From CAYFLR01 sp964343805 (GTDB taxonomy: Bacteria; Bdellovibrionota_B; Oligoflexia; CAYFLR01): DNA of 64,000 nt. The first letter of the stretch is position 1. Each line of letters starts with the position of its first letter. Under the pieces are notes generated by a model, which worked only from the letters and a program-made list of their open reading frames with translations, did not search any database and was not told where the DNA came from. The position numbers and the translations under genes are program-made. Positions 57,321 to 64,000 of the stretch are shown here, piece after piece. The stretch spans positions 115,950 through 179,949 of the forward strand of contig CAYFLR010000007.1 of the NCBI GenBank assembly GCA_964343805.1, given 5' to 3'.

Positions 57321-58064
57321 ATGAAAAAAGTGTTTAATTTGGCCCTCTGTATATCTCTTTTGATAGCGGGGTTTTTTAAGTGTACCACAGCTCGAAAAAC
57401 TTCAGATCTGTCTGCCAGCAAAGAAGTGGTGGTGCTGATTCATGGCTTTGGACGCAGTAATTGGGCTTTAAGAAAGCTCGCCTCTCGCCTGGAAATGGCT
57501 AATTATCACACGGTGCGAGTGGGTTATGGTTCTTTCTTTCAAAATATCAATGAAATCCAAAAAGAGGTTTTTGAGCAAATCGATGAATGCTGTGCTCATC
57601 TCTCCACTAAAGTTCATTTTGTAGGTCACTCCTTAGGAGGTTTGTTAATCCGATCCTATTTAGGGGACCATGAAGTGATGCACCTGGGAAATGTTGTTTT
57701 ACTGGGAAGTCCTAATCAAGGAACGGAAATGGTGGAGTACCTAAAAGACAGATGGTGGTTTTCTTTTTTGGGTCCCACTGCTTTACAATTAGGTTCTAAG
57801 GAATCACCCTTTTTGCAAACCCTCAAACCTCCTTATTATAACTTAGGTGTGATTGCGGGTAATAAAGAGAGAGAGGGTTTTGAACACGTGCTACCAGGAG
57901 CCGATGATGGTCTGGTTAGAGTGGAGTCGACTAAAGTGAAAGGTATGAAGGACTTTCTTTTATTGCCCGTGAGTCATACCAGAATGCGCTATGATTTGAG
58001 AGTTGCAGATAATACCATTTTCTTTTTAAAAAATAGAAGGTTTCGTGATGTGAATAGTGATTGA
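57321..58064 (+). CDS. Alpha/beta-hydrolase (lipase-like) lipoprotein
   Basis: 247 residues. Signal peptide ends GFFKC, a lipobox-like site. Oxyanion motif VVVLIHGFGRS, nucleophile motif VGHSLGGLL (Ser), Asp in PGADDGLVRV and His in VSHTRM complete a triad in the order expected for lipases and esterases. It resembles the small lipases of the EstA/LipA sort. Start at 57321 is chosen because AGGATGAG precedes it and it opens a signal peptide; the frame is open upstream to 57252. It may release acyl chains or act with the LtaS-like enzyme 115 bp upstream. Confidence 0.85.
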   Translation: MKKVFNLALCISLLIAGFFKCTTARKTSDLSASKEVVVLIHGFGRSNWALRKLASRLEMANYHTVRVGYGSFFQNINEIQKEVFEQIDECCAHLSTKVHFVGHSLGGLLIRSYLGDHEVMHLGNVVLLGSPNQGTEMVEYLKDRWWFSFLGPTALQLGSKESPFLQTLKPPYYNLGVIAGNKEREGFEHVLPGADDGLVRVESTKVKGMKDFLLLPVSHTRMRYDLRVADNTIFFLKNRRFRDVNSD

Positions 58065-58131
58065 CCCCTACCGGCCTCTCTGTAAGAATAGAAAAAAGCT
58101 GTGAAGAATTTAATCTAATAAAGGGATGATA

Positions 58132-58890
58132 ATGGGAATCTTTCAAATCATTAATTTTAAAACAGTTATTATTTCAGTTTTAGCCTGCCTATCAACTTAC
58201 CTATGTATTAAGTACAATATTAAAGCAGACTATCCACTTGCCTTAGTAGCTACTGCCGTCATTTTCCCCATTGTTTTTTCTATCAATGGGGCTTATAAAA
58301 GAAGAGAGAAGGCCCTCTCAGACTATGCGGTTATAAAATCTCATGGTCGGGCTATTTATCTGGCAGCCAAACATTGGGGGCCTGACCCAAAACCGGAATC
58401 AATTAACAAAGGGAAAACCATACTGGCGGAAATACTCTTTTCTTGTCGGGATCTGTTATCTGGGACTGTGGCCGAGGCCAAACAAAATGAGAAGAAGGTG
58501 TATGAGAAGTTTGCAGATTTCTCAAGCTTCATTCGTGACGATATCAGAACCGCTGGACTGGCTGGAGGAGAAGTTTCTAGAGCGAATCAATATTTTAGTA
58601 AGATGCTCAACTCTTTTGAAAGTATTAAAAATATATTTTACTACCGAACTCCTCGAACCCTTAGAACTTTTAGTACCATATTTATCACCGTACTTCCGAT
58701 CCTCTATGGACCTTATTTTGCAAATGAAGCTACTAATTACTCTAGGTACGTAACCTATGTTTTACCCACTTTGTTCACTCTGGTCTTAGTCAGTCTTTCC
58801 AATATTCAAGAGCATCTCGAAAATCCATTTGATGGAGTGGGGGAAGACGATATCAATTTTAATGTGGAAGAGTTCCTGGAGAATCTGTAG
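58132..58890 (+). CDS. Bestrophin-like (UPF0187) membrane channel protein
   Basis: 252 residues with about four hydrophobic segments. The phrase FSINGAYKRREKAL after the second TM and the C-terminal EHLENPFDGVGEDDINFNVE match the conserved positions of bestrophin-family proteins, in which the NPFG-D-D-I part is a signature. Bacterial members form pentameric ion channels. The match is by motif only. The start at 58132 is preferred over 58126 for spacing from AAGGG. The end overlaps the convergent kinase-fold gene by 32 bp. Confidence 0.6.
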   Translation: MGIFQIINFKTVIISVLACLSTYLCIKYNIKADYPLALVATAVIFPIVFSINGAYKRREKALSDYAVIKSHGRAIYLAAKHWGPDPKPESINKGKTILAEILFSCRDLLSGTVAEAKQNEKKVYEKFADFSSFIRDDIRTAGLAGGEVSRANQYFSKMLNSFESIKNIFYYRTPRTLRTFSTIFITVLPILYGPYFANEATNYSRYVTYVLPTLFTLVLVSLSNIQEHLENPFDGVGEDDINFNVEEFLENL

Positions 58891-59713
58891 ATAGCCCATT
58901 CAAAAGTAAATCTCTCCGTTGTAGGAGAATTCCTACTTTTTCAACGCCAATTAAAGGAGACAAAGATGTCTTCAATTCACTCTCTTTTAAGGCTTTTAAT
59001 CTTTCTATAAAAAAAGAGGAGTTGCTCGCTGCCCGGATTTGATCTTGGAGGGGTTTGATTTCACCCACTTCGGGCAGAGTACTTGAAAAATCGAAAGAGT
59101 AACCATGATCGATGGCAATTTGTTTACCGGAAGGGAGAATCAGATAGTTCTCATTATGGCGATCGGTGTTGGCAATTAAGAAGTCAAGTATACTGAGCTC
59201 TAAAGATAGCGGCGGAGATCCTTTTTCATCCGCCCTAATACCATCTTTTATGAAAAACTGAAGGGAGCCAGTTTTGCCATCGAGGGCTCTTTCGATGGTG
59301 ATGGGAACGATGGAAAATCCGAGACTTTGATCTAATAAATAGGTAGCCACTTCGGATCTTACCTGGGATCCATCGTTAAGAGAGGGTTTGAATATGGCGA
59401 CCACCCCTCCTTCTAATAAAACAATAAATACCTGATTGGATGTATTGATCTGTAATTGAACCTGGGCCAGTATTTTATGTTCCGTCAGTTTTTGCTGCAA
59501 CGCCTGTCGGCTGATTTTGCTTTGACTCGAAGGGGGGGCTTCTAAAATTTGACGCATTTCATCTTGTAATTTGCTGGTTTTTTCATAAAGCAGGGGATTA
59601 TTTACCTTGGTAACAACAGCGCTTAAAAATGTTTCAGAGCAACTCCCAGCAGGTAGTTTCTCAGTGAATAGAAAGAAAAATAGAACTAAATTGATAAACA
59701 GAAAATGTTTCAT
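58859..59713 (-). CDS. Exported protein with kinase-like (PI4K/HipA-type) fold
   Basis: 284 residues. Signal peptide about 1-22. The core reads as an atypical kinase: a P-loop-like strand with VVAIFKPSLNDGSQVRSEVA (Lys109, Glu121), a helix, LSILDFLIANTDRHNENYLI (catalytic Asp184, metal Asn187/189) and KQIAIDHGYSFDF (metal Asp202). The order and motifs match PI3/PI4-kinase-like and HipA-like folds. A kinase outside the cytoplasm is notable; the FAM20C secreted kinases of animals are a parallel. ATG at 59713 overlaps the stop of the upstream lipoprotein by 4 nt (ATGA), so the two are translationally coupled. Function unknown. Confidence 0.7.
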   Translation of the reverse strand: MKHFLFINLVLFFFLFTEKLPAGSCSETFLSAVVTKVNNPLLYEKTSKLQDEMRQILEAPPSSQSKISRQALQQKLTEHKILAQVQLQINTSNQVFIVLLEGGVVAIFKPSLNDGSQVRSEVATYLLDQSLGFSIVPITIERALDGKTGSLQFFIKDGIRADEKGSPPLSLELSILDFLIANTDRHNENYLILPSGKQIAIDHGYSFDFSSTLPEVGEIKPLQDQIRAASNSSFFIERLKALKESELKTSLSPLIGVEKVGILLQRRDLLLNGLSTDSPGTLPH

Positions 59714-61389
59714 TTGCATGCCGGAGTGGAAAGACAATCTGCATCACCACAGTCGGCATACCCATCTCCATCGTTATCTTTTCCATCATCACAAATGGAT
59801 TCACAGGTCATGCCCATGGGGCAGGACGGACCACTATTAGGCATAGGTTTCGGAGTAGAGTAGGGGGATTTTTGCGATTTATCATAGGTATCCATATCAT
59901 TACTACTTTCCTGTTTAACCGGGCCTACCGCATCGAATTCCACTTCATCAAACAAATTAGGAATATCGGTTTTCCCTTTAGGGATTTGATCCGCAGTGAG
60001 ACCATCAGAATTTTTAAACAGTTCTAAGAAGGGGGAGAGTTTTTTTGCTTCCTCTTCAGTGAGAGATAGAAAAGTCGCTGGATCAAAAGAGGAGGCATTT
60101 TCAAAAAAGTCGGCTACAAAGCTGCATTTTTCATGAGTGACATCGTAGCTGAGTAAGAGCTGAGATTTACTGTCGACACAGTACCCTAAGTCAGGGGCTC
60201 CAGAACCGGGATCTTTGATAAAAGTGTAATAGGCCCCTTCTTTCCATGTTCCGGTGGTGAAATCAAATCCCCCTTTTCCTGCGATCACCTTGGAATTATG
60301 ACCGGATTCATTCCACCCGGCCTTAAGTAAAAAGTGATCAGTTTCGAAGTTAATCAAAAGAATATGGCGAAAACCATAATTTTGTTTCTCACTGGAAGCC
60401 ACAAATTGGTTGATGGCAAAGAGCTTGGCCTTTTCTTTCGATTTATCTAACTTCATCCAGCTTTGATAAACACTGGCTCCGCAAGTTTTGCACTTACCAT
60501 CTCGTAAATTCCAAGGGAGAATCATATATTCCCCTTCTTCCTCCGCATTGGAATTAAGTAGATAGCCTCTGCTGGTTTTGAAATCGGTATAATGAAGATC
60601 GTAAGATGTGAGCATGTCGATAACATATTTACCCGGCTTTTCTGCCGTAATGGGTTTGTAATCATAATCCCTTTCGGCTTTGAGCACGATAGATTTGGGA
60701 TCGATTTTGGTGGCCTTATCAGCCAACTTAAATCCTGCTTTAGCGGTGGTTTCAGCTTGAAAAATCAATCCCAGCAGTGAGTAGCTAGTGAATTCGTAAG
60801 CCAATCGACTGCTGATATTTGACTTTTCATTGGCTTTCTTTTGAGGGATGAATTCACTTCCTATTTTGTCTTTAATGGCATCTGGGCAGTAGTTGGCATA
60901 AGTGTTGTCCTTTTTCTTAAAGTCACTTTTTCCCCAACACTGAAAGGCAAACATTTTTTGAATACCCGGGTAGGAAATAGGTTTTCCAATATAAGACTGC
61001 AGGTAGTCGTCAGAGTTTTCTGTACTGCTTTGATTATCATTGCTATTGCCATTACTATTATTATTGCTGATATCAACAAGGTTAGATACCAATGGGAGGG
61101 CTAAAGTGGAAGCGCTGAGTTCATCAGGGTTCTCTTTTCCCGCTTCATTGATAGAGGGGAGGGAGGCTAAAGACATCTCAGTGGCATCTACGGGAATATC
61201 AATCGAAAGTACTAGAGTATCACTCGACTCCGTTTCTTCGCCTTGGTTATTGTTGTCCCCATCCTTATTAGAAGAAGTCTCATTTTTTATGGCGGGTTTT
61301 TCGGAGGAATCCTCATCTTGTTCTTCATCTTCTTTCGGGTTACAGGCTAAAAAAAGTGCTAAGATTAACCAAATCAAAGATAACTTCAT
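59710..61389 (-). CDS. Lipoprotein with MopE-like Asp/Cys motif at the end
   Basis: 559 residues. Lipobox LFLAC at about 12-16, then an acidic Ser/Asn-rich linker. The middle (about 125-480) is globular with a few Cys (KCKTC) and unknown. The last 35 residues read CESICDDGKDNDGDGYADC then DADC, the MopE-type calcium-binding motif with Cys spacing. Start at 61389 is firm: CAGGAG six bases upstream and a proper signal peptide. The downstream kinase-fold gene starts inside its stop. The two are probably a functional pair. Confidence 0.7.
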   Translation of the reverse strand: MKLSLIWLILALFLACNPKEDEEQDEDSSEKPAIKNETSSNKDGDNNNQGEETESSDTLVLSIDIPVDATEMSLASLPSINEAGKENPDELSASTLALPLVSNLVDISNNNSNGNSNDNQSSTENSDDYLQSYIGKPISYPGIQKMFAFQCWGKSDFKKKDNTYANYCPDAIKDKIGSEFIPQKKANEKSNISSRLAYEFTSYSLLGLIFQAETTAKAGFKLADKATKIDPKSIVLKAERDYDYKPITAEKPGKYVIDMLTSYDLHYTDFKTSRGYLLNSNAEEEGEYMILPWNLRDGKCKTCGASVYQSWMKLDKSKEKAKLFAINQFVASSEKQNYGFRHILLINFETDHFLLKAGWNESGHNSKVIAGKGGFDFTTGTWKEGAYYTFIKDPGSGAPDLGYCVDSKSQLLLSYDVTHEKCSFVADFFENASSFDPATFLSLTEEEAKKLSPFLELFKNSDGLTADQIPKGKTDIPNLFDEVEFDAVGPVKQESSNDMDTYDKSQKSPYSTPKPMPNSGPSCPMGMTCESICDDGKDNDGDGYADCGDADCLSTPACK

Positions 61390-61411
61390 TAAATACTCCT
61401 GTGATGTAGAT

Positions 61412-62641
61412 TTATAAAGATGTGGTTCCTTTGGATTTGCAAAGTGAATCCAGATTGCGTGTGAAGTCCACATGGGAGTTTTCTGGTTCTACTACTTCGA
61501 AGCCTTTGATACACCTCACCACCACATTGGATGTGAGACAGTACTTTTCTTCTCCCAAGAACACATCGCTATAGAGAAGCAGGCATTTGGTACCGAATTT
61601 AGATCCACAACCACTTTGAGTGGTGTTACTGTCAAGTAGAATGGTATTCACTCGATCGGCCATGTTGTCAGGTTTGCCAGGATATAAACTGGCCACCTTA
61701 ATAGTGTCGTCATTTCCTTTTACAAAAATGGCCAGACTAAAATAGGCATTGGCAAATCGACTGAGGTTCGACCCGGCGGTATTGTATAAGGTGGTGACCA
61801 CCTCATGATAAAAATAATCCGACAAATTATAGATATCATTCTCGGTGGGGAGTCGCCACTCCGACCCTAGTTTTTCTTTGCAGATGTCCTTATCTGCCAT
61901 CAATTGAGGTACAAAATAGGGTTTGGAGGTGAAATTCGAATAAGCGCAGTCGGCCACCTGAAGGTAGTTATCATTAAGCTCATCAGTAGTAAGATTATTG
62001 TTGTTATTATCTTGAACCTTTATATCATAGTCCAACTCAATACAGCTATCTCTGATGAAGTCGAAACTATAAATTTTCTCGGAAATCCACTCCTCTTTAT
62101 TGGCATGATCATAGCCTCCTCCATCCCATTGTTGCATATATTTTATATCTGGAAAGAGAGGCGCAGATAAATACACACCATTGGTATTAATTTCTGGAGA
62201 AATGATTTTTGTTTCCTCATTTTTGATTAAAGCAAGTTTAGGGCTGATGGCCGAGGTAATCTTAGGGGAAGCTTGAGTGACATTTTTAAAGTCTATAACA
62301 TGTTTTTTAGGTACAAAAATAGCGCCCGAATAAAGGAGGCGAGTGTCTTCATTTTGATTTACGGTCTGAATCGTACTCTGCGATGAGGGTTTGTCAGAAG
62401 ATATCTCTGTAGAACTGGTTTCTTTACTTTTTTCCTCTTTATTTTGGGTGGTGTTTTTCTCCGAGGTATTGCTATTGGAATTATTTTGGGTAGTCACTTT
62501 TTCTTGCGCTGCCTTTTTACCTTCTTTAGCAGTAGGAGGAGTCACTTTACGGTGACTCGGCTTTTGAGTAGCTCCTGGGGAGCTGCAAGCAAGGGTGTGA
62601 AGGACCCATATCAGGGTTGAAAAGAGTATTGAAAGTTTCAT
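61412..62641 (-). CDS. Lipoprotein with Lcl/DUF1566-like C-terminal domain
   Basis: About 409 residues. Signal peptide with lipobox TLAC; its start MKLS and hydrophobic run are like the start of the next gene, suggesting related lipoproteins. A Thr/Ser/Glu/Lys/Gln-rich linker of 90 residues follows. The C-terminal half has WRLPTENDIYNLSDYF and a late VVRCIKGF, the two anchors of DUF1566 (Lcl C-terminal) domains, found on adhesins and surface proteins. The start codon is uncertain: no ribosome-binding site precedes any candidate. It ends 22 bp before the next gene's start. Confidence 0.6.
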   Translation of the reverse strand: MKLSILFSTLIWVLHTLACSSPGATQKPSHRKVTPPTAKEGKKAAQEKVTTQNNSNSNTSEKNTTQNKEEKSKETSSTEISSDKPSSQSTIQTVNQNEDTRLLYSGAIFVPKKHVIDFKNVTQASPKITSAISPKLALIKNEETKIISPEINTNGVYLSAPLFPDIKYMQQWDGGGYDHANKEEWISEKIYSFDFIRDSCIELDYDIKVQDNNNNNLTTDELNDNYLQVADCAYSNFTSKPYFVPQLMADKDICKEKLGSEWRLPTENDIYNLSDYFYHEVVTTLYNTAGSNLSRFANAYFSLAIFVKGNDDTIKVASLYPGKPDNMADRVNTILLDSNTTQSGCGSKFGTKCLLLYSDVFLGEEKYCLTSNVVVRCIKGFEVVEPENSHVDFTRNLDSLCKSKGTTSL

Positions 62642-62698
62642 GGATGTTTTCATAAAGAAAAGGATAAAACGTTTTGAGATGAGATACAAGTGTTTTAG

Positions 62699-63886
62699 CT
62701 AATTCTCAAACAAAGGAAGATAGATACTAAATAAAGTAGGATTGGCATCATTTTCTAGAACTAGATCCCCGCTCATCTCTCTCATTCTATTTCGACTGGT
62801 GTGCAGACCAATACCACTTCCCTTTTCTTTTGTTGTGCTTCCTCTGGTAAAGAGCTTTTTCTTTATATCGGGAGAAATCCCAGCTCCTTTGTCTGAAACG
62901 CTGATTTTACCATATACTTTGGATTTTTCTTCAAAGGTTCCTACTGTAAGTTCTATTTCCCCTGGCTTTGAAGGGTGTTGTGCATCGATCGCATTCTCAA
63001 TTAAATTAACCAGGATTCTCATGAGGGCTCCTTGATTGCATTTTACTGGCAAAGAATTCTCTGGTTGGGTGAGTGAGATAGTAATTTCACTGTTCTTTTT
63101 AGTCAAATTACAAACCTTGATACTTCGTTGAGCCGCTTTATTTAAATCCACCACTTCTTGACTTACTTCTCGTGAATGTTTTCTCTTGGTAAGAACACTT
63201 TTGGATAATTCTTCAATTCGGAGGGCCGCTTTTATTATACCTTTTCCCATGGTTTCAACTTTGTCACTTTCCAATACTTTGGCATTGGCGTGGAGCATAT
63301 CAGCATACATTTTTACCACGGTTAAGGGATTGCGCAAGTCGTGCATAATCTCTTGAGCTCTTGCGCCAAGGGAGCTCAAATGATCTAGATTTTCGTCCCT
63401 AATCTCTGTGAGCTGCTCGACTTCTTTGAGGAAATCCTCATCGGTCTGTCTATTTTTTATCCAAGACTGCCTTTTCGATAAAGCTCGGGTCATGGCAAAG
63501 AGCAGTTTTTTATCGCCCAAGGGTTTGAATATAAAATCAAGGGCTCCCTCTCGCATGGATTCAACTACTTTAAGGGTGGAGACCTCCTTACCAACCATTA
63601 TAATGGGAATCAAAGAGTCTATGATTTTAGTATAGTAAAGGAGACTCAAACTGGAATCATCGGGAAGGGAGTACTCACATATAACGAGATCGATTTTATT
63701 TACCTGAAGACTTTGAATTGCTTCAGAGATATTTGAGGCGGTTAAGATCTGTTTAAAACCACTGCATTTAATTATTTCGGTGGTGTGAGTGAGGTCTTCT
63801 CTATGTCCATCTACAACTAAGATGGATTGGGATCGATCTTCTTTGAGGCGAATCTTATTGTTTTCTATCTCATTTTTAAGCAGCAT
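62699..63886 (-). CDS. Histidine kinase with N-terminal pseudo-receiver
   Basis: 395 residues, no TM. Residues 20-138 form a receiver-like domain (SILVVDGHRED, DFIFKPLGDK with Lys121), but at the phospho-acceptor position the sequence is VICEYSLPDD: Glu71 in place of Asp, which cannot be phosphorylated and may mimic the phosphorylated state. Residues 165-250 are HisKA with IMHDLRNPLTVVK (His182). HATPase follows: NLIENAIDAQ, DKGAGISP and GSGIGLHTSRN. Output partner unknown. It starts 10 bp after the stop of the upstream Gly/Asn-repeat gene. Confidence 0.85.
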   Translation of the reverse strand: MLLKNEIENNKIRLKEDRSQSILVVDGHREDLTHTTEIIKCSGFKQILTASNISEAIQSLQVNKIDLVICEYSLPDDSSLSLLYYTKIIDSLIPIIMVGKEVSTLKVVESMREGALDFIFKPLGDKKLLFAMTRALSKRQSWIKNRQTDEDFLKEVEQLTEIRDENLDHLSSLGARAQEIMHDLRNPLTVVKMYADMLHANAKVLESDKVETMGKGIIKAALRIEELSKSVLTKRKHSREVSQEVVDLNKAAQRSIKVCNLTKKNSEITISLTQPENSLPVKCNQGALMRILVNLIENAIDAQHPSKPGEIELTVGTFEEKSKVYGKISVSDKGAGISPDIKKKLFTRGSTTKEKGSGIGLHTSRNRMREMSGDLVLENDANPTLFSIYLPLFEN

Positions 63887-63896
63887 ATTTTATTGA

Positions 63897-64000
63897 TTAG
63901 GACTTTCCTTTTCCTCCGCCGTTACCATTATTACCGGAGTTCCCGTTTCCTCCGCCGTTACCATTATTACCGGAGTTCCCGTTTCCTCCGCCGTTACCAT
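63897..64000 (-). CDS. Gly/Asn-rich repeat protein, C-terminal end only
   Basis: Only the last 34 codons are in the window. They encode a 12-residue unit GNGGGNGNSGNN repeated about two and a half times, then GNGGGKGKS and the stop (63899-63897). Composition is typical of a flexible linker or an extracellular low-complexity tail. Nothing else can be said without the upstream sequence. It is followed within 10 bp by the pseudo-receiver kinase. Confidence 0.6.
   Translation of the reverse strand, partial: GNGGGNGNSGNNGNGGGNGNSGNNGNGGGKGKS
63910..64000 (-). repeat. 36-bp tandem repeat
   Basis: Two exact copies of 36 bp (63910-63945 and 63946-63981) and 19 bp of a third. Being identical at the DNA level, it is young or kept uniform, and may vary in copy number between strains. 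Confidence 0.9.

Noticed and set aside
61766..61785. GGTTCGACCC, resembling a tRNA T-loop
   Set aside because: It lies inside a lipoprotein gene, with no acceptor stem or anticodon arm around it.

Overview
The window is about 64 kb of a moderately AT-rich genome packed with secreted proteins and lipoproteins. It most resembles a Bdellovibrio/Bacteriovorax-type bacterium (Bdellovibrionota). The arguments are the many lipoprotein signal peptides, including the NYQNC type of lipobox, the large lipoproteins with VGIGT or Ig-like repeats, the abundance of two-component and chemotaxis proteins, and the near absence of housekeeping genes. This placement is inference; no rRNA or marker gene is present. 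Three runs of ten N each interrupt a reading frame, so this is a draft scaffold.

Layout. 1-934: end of an OpuC/OsmVF-like compatible-solute ABC operon. 1111-6634: a secreted metalloprotease with an SH3b domain, an unknown secreted protein, and a periplasmic Cache protein paired with a chemotaxis receptor. 6631-12484: a zinc-ribbon protein apparently started at ATC, a purple-acid-phosphatase-like lipoprotein, an Mth938-like protein and a 1273-residue zincin-like lipoprotein. 12677-18912: small lipoproteins, an NnrS-like membrane protein, and a three-gene DUF2089/membrane/SHOCT-like operon preceded by two palindromes. 18919-25520: a decayed ELW-repeat gene, a VOC protein, a CYTH-like exported protein, a DASS transporter, and a histidine kinase (broken by one stop codon) with its receiver. 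25654-38440: a surface-protein block of a giant Ig-like lipoprotein, a leucine-rich-repeat protein, a VGIGT-repeat lipoprotein and a coiled-coil lipoprotein, with an unusual 62-bp degenerate tandem element between the last two. 38460-43458: a sulfatase-modifying-factor-like protein, a decayed IS6-type insertion sequence, an orphan peptide-binding lipoprotein, and a Cys-repeat protein with a terminator. 43595-54206: a membrane-anchored receiver, an acyltransferase/cyclic-nucleotide-binding fusion, and a tripartite efflux system with two RND pumps, an adaptor and a TolC-like channel. 54289-58890: an LtaS-like phosphotransferase, a lipase-like lipoprotein and a bestrophin-like channel. 58859-64000: a minus-strand run that starts with the end of a Gly/Asn-repeat gene, then a pseudo-receiver/histidine kinase, two lipoproteins and an exported kinase-fold protein.

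Most of the window looks like cell-surface and envelope equipment with scattered sensing modules. No tRNA, rRNA, CRISPR array or prophage was seen. The most unusual items are the Cys-repeat protein (three copies with identical C-x13-C-x11-C-x14-C spacing), the 62-bp units that may fold into hairpins, the exported kinase-fold protein coupled to a MopE-like lipoprotein, the acyltransferase/CNB fusion next to a membrane-tethered receiver, and the probable ATC start codon.
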